64,000 nucleotides of DNA, from positions 1 to 64,000 of the forward strand of contig NZ_RQVS01000005.1 in the NCBI RefSeq assembly GCF_003865375.1, given 5' to 3'. A model generated the notes under the pieces. It did no database searches. It saw only the letters and a program-made list of their open reading frames with translations, and was not told the origin of the DNA. This stretch comes from Gulosibacter macacae (GTDB lineage: Bacteria; Actinomycetota; Actinomycetes; Actinomycetales; Microbacteriaceae). How positions within the stretch are numbered: position 1 is the stretch's first letter; every line of letters begins with the position of its first letter. The translations under genes were made by a program, and so were the position numbers. Shown here one piece after another: positions 1 through 8,712 of this stretch.

Positions 1-281
1 CAAGCATGCTCAAGCTTCACGATTTTTGCAACAGAGCCTGTCTGCGTAACCGGCTCAAACGCGTCCACGCACAGCCCCGGGCGCCTTACCGCTGCTCGAC
101 ATCGTGTACGGAGAGGCATCTGCGCAGGTCAGAGCCCTCGCCAGACGTCTCGCAGCACCATGTCGCCCGGGGGACCGTGGTGATTCATCTGATGCAATAC
201 GCAGACTAGAGAATGACATAATGTGCATTATCGGATGACGCATCGGGGCGCGGACGTGCGACCTTGCGCTACTGAGATGCG
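1..281. other. Intergenic left edge, no supported gene
   Basis: I see no convincing gene. The short open frames here lack ribosome binding sites and have unnatural composition. The stretch holds a 14-bp dyad at 218-231 (ATAATG, two central bases, CATTAT) in an AT-rich patch, which could be an operator or weak terminator. A 13-bp direct duplication (GCGCTACTGAGAT) at about 267-292 repeats the stop region of the amylase gene that ends at 282. Confidence 0.5.
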
Positions 282-1496
282 CTACTGAGATGCGCCCCAA
301 TTGAACGACTGGCTACCGTCGACGCTCACCACGGCACTGGGTACGTCACCGAGTTCGAGGCGCACGTGCAGCTCGTGCGCCTCGCCGCGCACAACGTACT
401 CGAGCCACTCGTTGTCTTTCGCTAGCACTTCGAGCTTGCCGCGCGCGATCCACGCGTTCCGACGACGCAAACCAATGAGCTGTTGATACAGCCGATACAG
501 CCACCAGCCATCAGCGCCAAGTTCTGCTGGCGAGGCTGGCAACGCTGGCCGCAACGGCGCATCCGCATCGCGCCCATGGCCCTTTTCGCCTTGGAAACCC
601 TGTTCGTCTCCGTAATAGATGCTCGGCATGCCGGGCACCGTGAACAGCACTGCAGCAGCAAGCGCTGCGCCCGCATCACCAACTTCGCTCGCGATGCGCG
701 TCACATCATGGTTGCCGACAAAGGTCTGGGGCACGAACTCTTCACTGAATTCCTGGTGACGCTCGAGCGCCCAGGCAAGCTCCCAGAAGTTCGAGTCGGC
801 AATTGAGCTCCAAATCCCCTTCCAAAGCTCGTATTGCGTGACCGAGTCGAGCGTTCCTTCGTGCACGATGGCTTCGTAGTCACCGTGGATGACCTCGCCC
901 AGAAACAGCGCTTCAGGAAATTCCGCGCGCACGCGACTGAGCACCTCACGCCAAAACTCCGGTGGCACGGCATACGCAACGTCTAGCCGCCAGCCAGCGA
1001 TACCGCGACGCAACCAATGCAGCATCACTTCCACCACGAGGTCAGCCACTGCTGGGTTTCGGTGATCGAGCAACGCCAAGTCGCCGTGGCCTTCCCAGGG
1101 TGCGGGCTGGCCGTCACGAATCTGCACGAGTCCCCCGCCCTGGGCCTGTGATTCAGCAACTAATGGATGCGCACTGCCGACGTGATTGAACACACCGTCG
1201 AGCATCACCGACAGCCCTCGCGCACGGCACTGTGACATAAATTCATCGAAATCAGCGTCGTCGCCGAGGCGTGCGTCGATGCGGAAATAGTCAAGCGTGT
1301 CGTACCCGTGCGACGACGACGCAAAGATCGGTCCGAGCAGCAACCCTGAGCATCCGAGTTCGATCGCATAGTCGAGCCACGCGTCGAGTCGCCGCAGGCG
1401 GTGTCCCGCATCAGCACCATCGCGATCGTGGATGGGTGCACCGCAGGCACCGAGCGGATACACCTGCCACCAGATTGCGTGATCGAGCAGACTCAC
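282..1496 (-). CDS. GH13 alpha-amylase family glycoside hydrolase
   Basis: A predicted cytosolic GH13 enzyme acting on alpha-glucosidic bonds, probably in maltodextrin or trehalose metabolism; the exact substrate is not clear. The four GH13 signatures are present in order: DGVFNHVG (region I), GWRLDVAYA with the nucleophile Asp (II), FLGEVIHGD with the acid/base Glu (III) and FVGNHDVTR (IV). No signal peptide is seen, and at 404 residues it is short for the family, with little beyond the catalytic barrel and a small C-terminal beta region. I chose the GTG at 1496 because AGGGGAG lies 5-12 nt upstream. A TTG at 1541 would add 15 residues but falls inside the operator. It is divergent from the TetR gene at 1589, which probably controls it. 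Confidence 0.85.
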   Translation of the reverse strand: MSLLDHAIWWQVYPLGACGAPIHDRDGADAGHRLRRLDAWLDYAIELGCSGLLLGPIFASSSHGYDTLDYFRIDARLGDDADFDEFMSQCRARGLSVMLDGVFNHVGSAHPLVAESQAQGGGLVQIRDGQPAPWEGHGDLALLDHRNPAVADLVVEVMLHWLRRGIAGWRLDVAYAVPPEFWREVLSRVRAEFPEALFLGEVIHGDYEAIVHEGTLDSVTQYELWKGIWSSIADSNFWELAWALERHQEFSEEFVPQTFVGNHDVTRIASEVGDAGAALAAAVLFTVPGMPSIYYGDEQGFQGEKGHGRDADAPLRPALPASPAELGADGWWLYRLYQQLIGLRRRNAWIARGKLEVLAKDNEWLEYVVRGEAHELHVRLELGDVPSAVVSVDGSQSFNWGASQ

Positions 1497-1528
1497 TCCC
1501 GACTCCCCTGTTGATCGAAACTCAATTG

Positions 1529-1572
1529 CTATTGATTCCAAGTCAACACCACTGTTGACGCAATATCAATAG
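1529..1572. promoter_or_regulatory. Nested palindromic operator between amylase and tetR
   Basis: Two inverted repeats share one centre (1550.5): CTATTGAT at 1529-1536 with ATCAATAG at 1565-1572, and GTCAAC at 1542-1547 with GTTGAC at 1554-1559. Both pairs are perfect. The inner right arm overlaps a TTGACG (-35-like) at 1555-1560. TACACT at 1576-1581 could be the -10 box of a leaderless tetR transcript, although the 15-bp spacer is short. The position and symmetry fit autoregulation by TetR plus control of the divergent amylase. Confidence 0.7.
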
Positions 1573-1588
1573 GGCTACACTGAACGGC

Positions 1589-2191
1589 ATGGATGCACCC
1601 CAGGCTCGCGCGCCACGCCAGCGCCTCGATGTCGACCAGCGCCGCGATGAACTCCTCACTGCGGCCGTCGACGTGTTTGCCGGCGCCACCTATTCAGCCG
1701 TGACGGTCGCACAGATCGCCGAAGCAGCCGGCGCCTCCCCCGCCCTGGTGTTCCACTATTTTGGCAATAAGGCTGGTATCTACGCGGCGGTGGTCGAACT
1801 CGAACTCGAACTCCTCCTGCGTGCCCAACTTGCCGCCGAGCGAGCACTCGACCCGAACTCCGCATCCCGAGATCGCGTGCGCGCGCACCTGCTCGTGCTC
1901 CTCGAGCGTGTCGAGGCTCGTCCATCCATGCTCGCTGCCGGTGACGAACCCGCGGCAGCGAATGAAGTACGCGCCAAAGCGCGCGCCCGCACCGCCAACG
2001 AGCTTCGACGCATCCTCGGCCCCACCGAAGGCTGGGCCCGGCACGATTACGCGCTGGCCGCCTGGTCAGGGTTCGTCGGCGATGCCTGCCGGCACTGGGC
2101 TGAACGCGGTTACCCCGAGTCCGAGCGGTTCCCGCTCATTGACACGGCGCTCGGCGCGCTTGAAGGCGCACTGGGTGACTGGATGCGCTGA
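1589..2191 (+). CDS. TetR/AcrR family transcriptional regulator
   Basis: A 200-residue one-component repressor. The N-terminal TetR helix-turn-helix is clear at about residues 15-60, with the family signature HYFGNKAGIYAAVVE at its end. The C-terminal ligand-binding domain is unassigned. The gene is divergent from the GH13 gene at 1496, and the shared spacer contains a strong dyad, so the likely target is its own promoter and the amylase. No Shine-Dalgarno precedes the ATG. A TACACT box ends 7 nt before it, which suggests a leaderless mRNA. Confidence 0.88.
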   Translation: MDAPQARAPRQRLDVDQRRDELLTAAVDVFAGATYSAVTVAQIAEAAGASPALVFHYFGNKAGIYAAVVELELELLLRAQLAAERALDPNSASRDRVRAHLLVLLERVEARPSMLAAGDEPAAANEVRAKARARTANELRRILGPTEGWARHDYALAAWSGFVGDACRHWAERGYPESERFPLIDTALGALEGALGDWMR

Positions 2192-2211
2192 GTCGCCGAC
2201 CATAGACACGT

Positions 2212-3570
2212 TCAGTCCACGAGTTCGATGAGCAGGCTCGTGCCCTGCCCTTCCTTCGACTCCCAGGTCCACGTCTCGTGCAGGCGGATCCGAACATCAA
2301 CCTCGAGCGTTGACGTGCAGTGGCCGGTTGACGTGACACCGGCGTTATCGAGGTGCACATAGCGAAAGTCGAGTTCGGCACCATTGCGCGTGCCGATGAG
2401 TCGACCGCGGCGAATGGCGCCGCCCGCGTAGTCGGCCCACACCATGTTGTCGGCCTCGTGATAATGAAACACCGTGCCGTCGCCGACTTGGCCGGTCGCC
2501 GAGTTTTCGGCGGCGACGAATCTGCGACCCTCAAGCGACACGGCGGCCGGATCGATAGCAGCCTTGATGAGGGTTGCCAGGCGCTCGGATGCGGAGTCGA
2601 GCCCCTCGTCGAGCAATCGTTCAAGCGTGGGGCGCGTGAATTTTGAGCGATCCTCGGCATAGGGTTCGCCAGATTCGGCACTGCGCACCGCCCAGGTGGC
2701 GGCGTTGATGGCAAGTCGCATCGCTGACATCGGCAACAATGCCGCGAGTTCGTCGGCAGTGAGTGATCGACGTTGCAGATACCCGGTTACAACCTGCGCG
2801 AGGGCGGCGACCGGATCATCCTGTCGCAGCATCGCGTAGGCGCCGGCGACCGCGAGGTCGGCCACGCGCACTGTGTTGAAGGAGTCGTTGAAGTCGATGA
2901 CGCCGACCACTTCTTCGGCAATCGGATCAACGAGCAGGTTCTCATCGTGGAGATCCTGATGCACGACACTCCGCGGCAGCGTCGGAATGATCGGCATAAT
3001 GGCAGCGAAGGCTGCACGCACGGGCTCGAGCCGCTCGGCGAGCGCTTCCGATTCGAGTTCGGGCACCACCGTGTCGAACGAATTGAGCGAGTCTTCGACG
3101 AGCCAGTGGTGCCGCGGCGGTGTCGAGTTCGCCTCGACATCAGCCAAGGCCGAGGTCAGCATCGCCGAGACGCGCCCGATCGAGCGCAGCAGCTGCTCCC
3201 CCGGCACCGGCGCATGCCGCATCGGCACACCCTCCACCCAACTCTGCACTCGCAGCAGCCCGCGCTTGCCGTCGTAGCTCACCGCCACGTGACGGGCACC
3301 GTCAAGCGCAGGCAGGATGCGCGGCACATCGCAATCGAGCGTCGCGTTTTCGAGATGGTCGAGCAGGAGCGCCTGCCAGCCAACTGCTTTCACCGCCTGG
3401 AGTGCGCTGATCTTCGCGACCCAGATGCGCCCCTGATCATCGACAAAGCGCAGATTGCGATCATATTCGCCCGGCAGATTCTGCGGCTCGTTGACCGTGA
3501 GTCCGTAGCGCTGCGCAATCGTGCCGCGAAGCACCTCGAGCGGGAAGTCTGGAGCGGGCATCGTGCTCAT
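2212..3570 (-). CDS. APH-fold phosphotransferase with C-terminal beta domain
   Basis: A small-molecule kinase of the aminoglycoside/choline/homoserine kinase fold. The catalytic loop VVHQDLHDENLLVD and metal-binding VGVIDFNDS are at about residues 205-230. Residues from about 345 form a second domain (YHEADNMVWADYAGG, LHETWTWES) resembling the stand-alone proteins of about 110 residues often auto-labelled 'n-acetylglutamate synthase'. At 452 residues it is long for this kinase fold, consistent with a fusion. It overlaps the upstream class III aminotransferase-fold gene by 4 bp (ATGA). In animals, 5-hydroxylysine kinase partners a PLP phospho-lyase of that fold, so by inference this protein phosphorylates an amino alcohol such as hydroxylysine or ethanolamine. 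The substrate is not proven. Confidence 0.75.
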   Translation of the reverse strand: MSTMPAPDFPLEVLRGTIAQRYGLTVNEPQNLPGEYDRNLRFVDDQGRIWVAKISALQAVKAVGWQALLLDHLENATLDCDVPRILPALDGARHVAVSYDGKRGLLRVQSWVEGVPMRHAPVPGEQLLRSIGRVSAMLTSALADVEANSTPPRHHWLVEDSLNSFDTVVPELESEALAERLEPVRAAFAAIMPIIPTLPRSVVHQDLHDENLLVDPIAEEVVGVIDFNDSFNTVRVADLAVAGAYAMLRQDDPVAALAQVVTGYLQRRSLTADELAALLPMSAMRLAINAATWAVRSAESGEPYAEDRSKFTRPTLERLLDEGLDSASERLATLIKAAIDPAAVSLEGRRFVAAENSATGQVGDGTVFHYHEADNMVWADYAGGAIRRGRLIGTRNGAELDFRYVHLDNAGVTSTGHCTSTLEVDVRIRLHETWTWESKEGQGTSLLIELVD

Positions 3571-4916
3571 GCTGCGTCTCCTGCAAGCCGTGGCAGTGCG
3601 AGGAGCGCCGCAGCGAATCGACCAATCAGCTCATCAATCTCTGCCTCATCGATCACGAGCGGCGGGCGAATCTTGAGCGCCTCGCCATGCGCGCCTGTGT
3701 GACTCACGAGCACCTCACGACGTCGTAGCTCATTGACGAGCTCACGGACGTACTCGGCGGCGCGCGACGGCGACACGCCACCAACCGCGAAATCCACACC
3801 GACCATGAGGCCAGCCCCGCGCACCAGCGCACCGACCCCCGCATCCGTGGCCGCCTGCGCGAACCCCGAGCGAAGCCGCTCCCCCAGCGCATTCACGCGA
3901 ACAGGCGTGTCGTTCGCGCCGAGGCGGTCAAGCACTACCCGAGCGGCGGCGATCGGTGCTGCGGTACCCGCGAAGGTATTGAAGTAGCGATACTCGGCCC
4001 CGAATGAGTCGAAGGATGCGGCGGGTCCGACGACTGCGGCAATTGGCAGGCCGTTCCCCATCGGTTTCCCGAGCGTCACAAGGTCGGGCGCGACGTCGAG
4101 GTGCTCGAATCCCCACCATTGGCCGGTGCGGCAGAAACCGGCCTGCACTTCATCGGCAATGAACAGGGCACCGCTGGCTTGGGCCCGTCGAATGCCCTCG
4201 CTGACGAACGCGGCCGGTGCAAAGATGCCATCACTCGTGAGGGCGGTATCAACAAGGATGGCCGCTGGCTCGAGCCCGCGGCGGCAGAGTTCCGCGACGG
4301 CTCGGTCGACCGCGGCGGCAAATTCCTGAGCACGCTCCGCATCCGAGCCATCGCGCGGAATCGGCACCGTCACCACATAATCGGCAACGCCGGCCAGCGT
4401 CACGAGACTCGGCGAGACCGCGCGCACCGCGGCCGTTGTGCCGTGATACGCGTGCTCGGTGACGATGATGCCGCGGCGGCCGGTGAGGTGTGTGGCGAGT
4501 TGCAAGGCCAGATCGTTTGCCTCGCTCCCCGAGCAGGTGAAGGCAACCCGATCAAGATGCGCGGGAAAGCGCGCAAGGAGGCGTTCGGCATAGTCGACGA
4601 CCTCGCGATCGAGGTAGCGGGTGTGGGAGTTCGCCCGAAGCAACTCGGCCTGCACCGCGGCCGCGACCTCGGGGTCGGAGTGCCCGATCACTGGCACATT
4701 GTTGTAGGCATCGAGGAGTCGAGTGCCCGCAACATCTGTGACCCAGACCCCCGATGCGCTCGCGACCTCAACGGGTTCGTCGTAGAACAGGCGGTAGGTG
4801 CCGCCGAGTACCTGCTGTCGTCGCTGAGCCAAGGATGCAGTCACTGCGCTAGTCAACCACGTGTCGCGGTAATCTCCCAGATTCTTGTTCTTGTGCAATG
4901 TAACAAGATGTTGCAT
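3567..4916 (-). CDS. Class III aminotransferase-fold PLP enzyme, probable phospho-lyase
   Basis: A fold-type I PLP enzyme. The cofactor region LFIADEVQAGFCRTG and the lysine motif TLGKPMGNGLP are typical of class III omega-aminotransferases and of the ethanolamine-phosphate / phosphohydroxylysine phospho-lyases. Translational coupling to a kinase favours the lyase reaction, which eliminates phosphate and ammonia from the phosphorylated amino alcohol. A simple transaminase remains possible. The start is uncertain. The ATG at 4916 overlaps a dyad (4899-4915) and lacks a ribosome binding site, whereas the GTG at 4844 (about 425 residues) starts just before the conserved block LAQRRQQVLGG. Confidence 0.78.
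   Translation of the reverse strand: MQHLVTLHKNKNLGDYRDTWLTSAVTASLAQRRQQVLGGTYRLFYDEPVEVASASGVWVTDVAGTRLLDAYNNVPVIGHSDPEVAAAVQAELLRANSHTRYLDREVVDYAERLLARFPAHLDRVAFTCSGSEANDLALQLATHLTGRRGIIVTEHAYHGTTAAVRAVSPSLVTLAGVADYVVTVPIPRDGSDAERAQEFAAAVDRAVAELCRRGLEPAAILVDTALTSDGIFAPAAFVSEGIRRAQASGALFIADEVQAGFCRTGQWWGFEHLDVAPDLVTLGKPMGNGLPIAAVVGPAASFDSFGAEYRYFNTFAGTAAPIAAARVVLDRLGANDTPVRVNALGERLRSGFAQAATDAGVGALVRGAGLMVGVDFAVGGVSPSRAAEYVRELVNELRRREVLVSHTGAHGEALKIRPPLVIDEAEIDELIGRFAAALLALPRLAGDAA
4899..4915. promoter_or_regulatory. Inverted repeat operator candidate
   Basis: TGTAACA at 4899-4905 and TGTTGCA at 4909-4915 form a 7-bp inverted repeat with one mismatch around AGA. It lies between the leftward PLP enzyme and the rightward membrane protein/GntR operon. 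GntR regulators often bind such short dyads, so the YtrA-type regulator at 5955 is the natural candidate. Confidence 0.45.
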
Positions 4917-4977
4917 TCTGATGACACAAGTAGCCGTGCTTAGGGTCGCGGCACACCACTATGACTCGAGGGATCGA

Positions 4978-5958
4978 ATGCTGCCCACGCCACCACTCGC
5001 CATCGCCGCCCCAAGCCCAGTGGTCGAGCTACTCGGCATCACGGCCGAGCCCGCCGTCGCTGCCGTGCTCGCCGCGCTCGTGATCATCGGCGTGCTCATC
5101 GCCACCCGGCCCCTTCCCACGCGCGGTCGAGCCGATCTCAGCATCCTGCGTATCGGTGCGCTCGCCGTGTTCATTGCGATCACCCTCGAAGCCGGCGTCG
5201 CGCATCTCGTAGTCGACCTCGCGACCATGATTGAATGGTGGCAGTACGCGCTACCGCTCATGGGGGCCGCCTTGGTCGTTGCCGCACTGCTCGTCTTCGT
5301 GCGGAGCCTTCCTGCGACACCGGAGGTGCCAACGGCGCCGACCGCCAGGCGAGATTTCGCGACGTTTGCCACCGCACCGAACACCTGGCTCCCGGTGCTC
5401 GCCGGGGCCGTGCTGCTCATCACCATCGTCGTTGCCGGGTTGGCGTCAAGTGCGAACGAACAGGGACAGTTCGTCCACTTGGATGTGCCGGTGCCGAATA
5501 CCGACGTTGATCCGATGCGACCGACCTTCTTTGGTTGGGCCTATGGCTTGCCTGTCCTTGCCAGTCTCGTCATCCTCGCGGTAGTCGTCGTCTGGATGCT
5601 GCAGCTCGATGCGGCGCGGCCGTTTCGGAAACCCGAAACTGCCGAGGTTGAACGAAACGAGCGCACTCAGCGGGCTCGCGGCGTGCTGCTGCTCGCTTCG
5701 GGAGCGGCGCTGCTCGCACTGGGCGAGGCCTGGCGGCTCATTGGTCATACGGCGGCCATGGCGAATCCCACCATTGGCGATGTGCCGGTGAGCACCGGTT
5801 GGGGTGCACCCGAAATCGCGGGCATGATTGGCAGCCTGGCGGGCATCCCGACGATTGCGGGATGCGTCTTGCTTGGCCTGCTCGTACTCGCACCTGCCGG
5901 AGTCATTCGGCGACGAGCAGTGCTCGCACCGGCGGCCGCAGCGGTGACCGAGGCATGA
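4978..5958 (+). CDS. Multi-pass membrane protein, DUF1648-like context
   Basis: A 326-residue integral membrane protein of unknown function with about seven hydrophobic segments, for example around residues 20-45, 55-75, 85-110, 145-165, 195-215 and near the C-terminus. No transport or catalytic motif is recognised. The ATG at 4978 is chosen because GAGGGA lies 4 nt upstream; the longer frame has no site. It overlaps the following GntR gene by 4 bp (ATGA). Such membrane protein / YtrA-GntR pairs are common in Actinobacteria and Firmicutes, and the membrane protein is usually under control of the regulator. Confidence 0.7.
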   Translation: MLPTPPLAIAAPSPVVELLGITAEPAVAAVLAALVIIGVLIATRPLPTRGRADLSILRIGALAVFIAITLEAGVAHLVVDLATMIEWWQYALPLMGAALVVAALLVFVRSLPATPEVPTAPTARRDFATFATAPNTWLPVLAGAVLLITIVVAGLASSANEQGQFVHLDVPVPNTDVDPMRPTFFGWAYGLPVLASLVILAVVVVWMLQLDAARPFRKPETAEVERNERTQRARGVLLLASGAALLALGEAWRLIGHTAAMANPTIGDVPVSTGWGAPEIAGMIGSLAGIPTIAGCVLLGLLVLAPAGVIRRRAVLAPAAAAVTEA

Positions 5959-6359
5959 CCGCACCAGGCCGGGACTCCCCCACGCCCGCCACCGATCTCA
6001 GCAACGAGGTTGGGCCCGCGTCGGCGATTTATCGCCATTACCGCAGCCTCATCGCCACCGGTCGCCTTGGTGCCGGAGAACGACTGCCAACCGTGCGGCA
6101 GACGGCCCGCGATCTCAATGTTGCGCACGGTACGGCGGCCAAGGCGATCCGCATGCTCGAGCAGGATGGGCTCGTGGTGACCGGCCGCGGAGCAGGCACC
6201 CGAGTCGCCGCGGACGCCACCCGAATCAGCGCCGCAACTGCCCGCCAGGTTTCCGAGCTTGTTCGGGATGCACGACGGCGGGCGCTCGAACTCGATGATG
6301 TGCTCGACGCTGTTCGCGCCGCCTGGAGTGACGAGGCTGCGCTCAACACGACCACCTAG
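5955..6359 (+). CDS. GntR family regulator, YtrA-like
   Basis: A 134-residue regulator: a winged helix at about residues 20-90 (IYRHYRSLIATGRLGAGERL, LPTVRQTARDLNV, MLEQDGLVVTGRGAGTRV) followed by only a short C-terminal dimerisation helix pair. This is the YtrA layout, without the larger FadR or HutC effector domain. It is translationally coupled to the membrane protein gene. The likely operator is the dyad at 4899-4915 upstream of the operon. Confidence 0.85.
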   Translation: MTAPGRDSPTPATDLSNEVGPASAIYRHYRSLIATGRLGAGERLPTVRQTARDLNVAHGTAAKAIRMLEQDGLVVTGRGAGTRVAADATRISAATARQVSELVRDARRRALELDDVLDAVRAAWSDEAALNTTT

Positions 6360-6373
6360 CACGGCCGCGACAA

Positions 6374-6418
6374 CAGGAAGGTGGGCCGATGCGAATTTCG
6401 CACCGGCCCACCTTCCTG
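6374..6418. terminator. Bidirectional hairpin terminator
   Basis: A perfect 15-bp stem (6374-6388 with 6404-6418, CAGGAAGGTGGGCCG and its complement) encloses a second small stem GCGAA-T-TTCGC. It lies between the convergent gntR and monooxygenase genes and has no long U tract, as is usual in high-GC Actinobacteria. Confidence 0.75.
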
Positions 6419-6440
6419 CGGCTATCGCTGCATCAGCGAA

Positions 6441-8402
6441 CTACTCGCCCGAAACCTTCGAGCGCTCGACCGTGAGGTCGACCGGGCCAGCGGTCTCGAG
6501 CTCGCCAGCCTCGCCACGACGGTCATTGAGGAAGCCTGCGAAGAACTCCGCGAGCTCATCCTTGGCCGTGAGCGGCAGCACGTTCGCGACGTAGTGGTCG
6601 GGACGCACGACAACCACGACGCCGGTGTCGGCAATGCCGCGCTCCGCGTAGAAGTCGGCCTCGTGGCGCCATGAGGTGCCCTTGCCGAAGATGTTGTTGA
6701 GGTCGGTGAGCTGGAACGGCCCCACCTTCGGGCGGAAGGCCTCGGGAACTTCCATCGGGTTGATGCCCGAGTAGTCGTCGTCGTAGACCACCTTGACGTC
6801 GAAGAACGCGGCCTCGTCATCGGTTGGGGCGTTGTGCACGTTGAGCGGCGAGTTCTCGCCCTCGCTCCACCACTTCGCCCAGTCCTGGAACTCGGCGTCA
6901 GCCTTGCCCGGGAAGACATAGACGCTCCAGCGGCCGTCAGCCTTACGCAGGTGACCGAGGTGCTGCGGGGTGCCATCGCAGACGCGAATCACCTCGGCTG
7001 AGCGGAAACGCTTGCCGACGGTGTAGCCAGTGGCGAGATCCTGGTACTTGGCCTCGGCGGTGATCATCGAGGGCTCGTACTGGGTCATGAACCCAGCCGG
7101 GAACTCGAAGGTCGACTGGTAGAAGTCTTCGAGCTCGGTGGGGCTCGCGAACTCTTCGGGTTTCTTCGCCATCATCGCCGACCATTCGAGGTCGAAGTCG
7201 ATGAGGTTCTGGGCGATGACCTGGCGCTCACCGTTGTAGGTGCGCAGCAGCGACTCGGGGCTGCGGCCCTCTAGCACGTGGGCGATCTTCCAACCGAGGT
7301 TGAAGCCATCCTGCATCGACACGTTCATGCCCTGACCGGCCTTGGCCGAGTGGGTGTGGCAGGCGTCGCCAGCAATGAACACGTGCGGCTCGAGGTGCGT
7401 GCGCTCTTCCGAGATGTCGTCGAAGCGGTCGGTCACGCGGTGACCAACCTCGTAGATGCTCCACCAGCCGACGTCCTTGACGTCGATCGAATAGGGGTTG
7501 AGGATCGCGTTCGCCTGGGCGATGACCGACTCAAGCGGCGTTGAGCGAACGGCGTGGTTGTCGTCTTCCGCGAGTTCGCCGAGGTCGACGTACATGCGGA
7601 ACAGGTGCCCACCTTCGCGAGGGATGAGCAGGATGCTGCCGCCATCGTGCGAGGCGATCGCGCACTTGCGGCGGATGTCGGGGAAATCGGTCGTGGCGAG
7701 CACGTCGATGACACCCCAGGCGTGGAACGAGATCTTGCCCTGGCGCTTCGCGCCAATCGCTTCGCGCACCGGCGAGTGGGCGCCGTCAGCGCCGAGCACG
7801 TACTTGGCGCGCACCGTGCGGGTCTCACCCTTACGGGGGCCGGCGGTGTACTCGATGTCAACGACGGCCGGGTACTCGGAGCCATCGTCCATGGTGAGAC
7901 CGAGGAACTTCACGCCATAGTCGGGCTCAACGCGGCCCGGCTGACGCTTCGAGAAGTCGGCGTAGTAGTCGAGCACGCGCGCCTGGTTGACGATGAGGTG
8001 CGGGAATTCGCTCACGTTCGCCGGGTCATCGGGCGAAAGCGCGGTGCGGATGATGTGGGTCGGGTTCTCGGGGTCCGGCTTCCAGAAGGCCATCTCGGCG
8101 AGGTGGTAGGCCTCGTTGATGATCTCCTGGGCGAAACCAAAGGCTTGGAAGGTCTCAACTGAACGCGCCTGGATGCCATCGGCCTGGCCGATCTCGAGGC
8201 GCTGTTCGCGACGCTCGATCACGCGGGTGTTGATGTTCGGGAAGACCGAAAGCTGAGCCATTGCGAGCATGCCGGCGGGGCCGGTGCCAACAATGAGCAC
8301 GTCCATTTCGTCGGGCAGATCGGTGGCGCGGTCGACGCCGTATCCGGCAGCAGGCTTGATTCGCGGGTCAGTGGACACATAACCGTGTTCGTGGAACAGC
8401 AC
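6441..8402 (-). CDS. FAD-dependent aromatic hydroxylase (phenol 2-/3-hydroxybenzoate 4-monooxygenase type)
   Basis: A 653-residue class A flavoprotein monooxygenase that would use NAD(P)H and O2 to hydroxylate a phenolic substrate. The N-terminal FAD-binding motif is VLIVGTGPAGMLA. The second flavin motif GADGAHSPVREAIG is mid-protein, and FIAGDACHTHSAKAGQGMN is the third. The C-terminal ~170 residues match the thioredoxin-like domain of phenol hydroxylase. Length and the block SEFPHLIVNQARVLDYYADF resemble 3-hydroxybenzoate 4-hydroxylase (MobA), but phenol cannot be excluded. The GTG at 8402 is supported by GAGGAGAGG 5 nt upstream. No ring-cleavage genes are adjacent, so the downstream pathway is elsewhere. 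Confidence 0.85.
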   Translation of the reverse strand: MLFHEHGYVSTDPRIKPAAGYGVDRATDLPDEMDVLIVGTGPAGMLAMAQLSVFPNINTRVIERREQRLEIGQADGIQARSVETFQAFGFAQEIINEAYHLAEMAFWKPDPENPTHIIRTALSPDDPANVSEFPHLIVNQARVLDYYADFSKRQPGRVEPDYGVKFLGLTMDDGSEYPAVVDIEYTAGPRKGETRTVRAKYVLGADGAHSPVREAIGAKRQGKISFHAWGVIDVLATTDFPDIRRKCAIASHDGGSILLIPREGGHLFRMYVDLGELAEDDNHAVRSTPLESVIAQANAILNPYSIDVKDVGWWSIYEVGHRVTDRFDDISEERTHLEPHVFIAGDACHTHSAKAGQGMNVSMQDGFNLGWKIAHVLEGRSPESLLRTYNGERQVIAQNLIDFDLEWSAMMAKKPEEFASPTELEDFYQSTFEFPAGFMTQYEPSMITAEAKYQDLATGYTVGKRFRSAEVIRVCDGTPQHLGHLRKADGRWSVYVFPGKADAEFQDWAKWWSEGENSPLNVHNAPTDDEAAFFDVKVVYDDDYSGINPMEVPEAFRPKVGPFQLTDLNNIFGKGTSWRHEADFYAERGIADTGVVVVVRPDHYVANVLPLTAKDELAEFFAGFLNDRRGEAGELETAGPVDLTVERSKVSGE

Positions 8403-8712
8403 GGATGCCTCTCCTCTTCGTTGTGGACGGCAAGTCGATTGGATGCTTCGCCACACATCTCTGTGTGTCGGGCGGAATCGGGATGGTGCGATACAAGTCA
8501 ATCCTTGCAAGCACTCGCCGTGATTCCACTTAGACCACATCGTATATGGATCTGCGTGCAAATGGAACTAATGTTTTTGGTTCTGGGCGCAAAGAAATAC
8601 GGTCTTGACACGCAAGTCGGCTCTGGCGCATCCGGCTGTGAAAATCGCGTAGGATGCTGAACAGTGCTGTGACAGCACGAAGTTCTGCACCTGTCTAGTT
8701 GGGAGAAACCCT
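8403..8712. promoter_or_regulatory. Divergent regulatory spacer with two dyads
   Basis: A 310-bp gene-free spacer between the monooxygenase and a small membrane protein. CACACA at 8452-8457 and TGTGTG at 8462-8467 form a perfect dyad, extended by CG on both sides, about 50 bp upstream of the monooxygenase start. A TAGGAT (-10-like) at 8650-8655 faces right. A perfect stem GTGCTG-TGA-CAGCAC at 8664-8678 would then lie at the very 5' end of that transcript. No regulator gene is adjacent. Confidence 0.5.

Noticed and set aside
6-209. Possible small gene at the left edge
   Set aside because: No ribosome site, Arg/Cys/His-rich sequence and no similarity that I recognise.
2773-3702. 309-codon rightward frame within the kinase region
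   Set aside because: Antisense shadow with runs of His and Arg and no family features.
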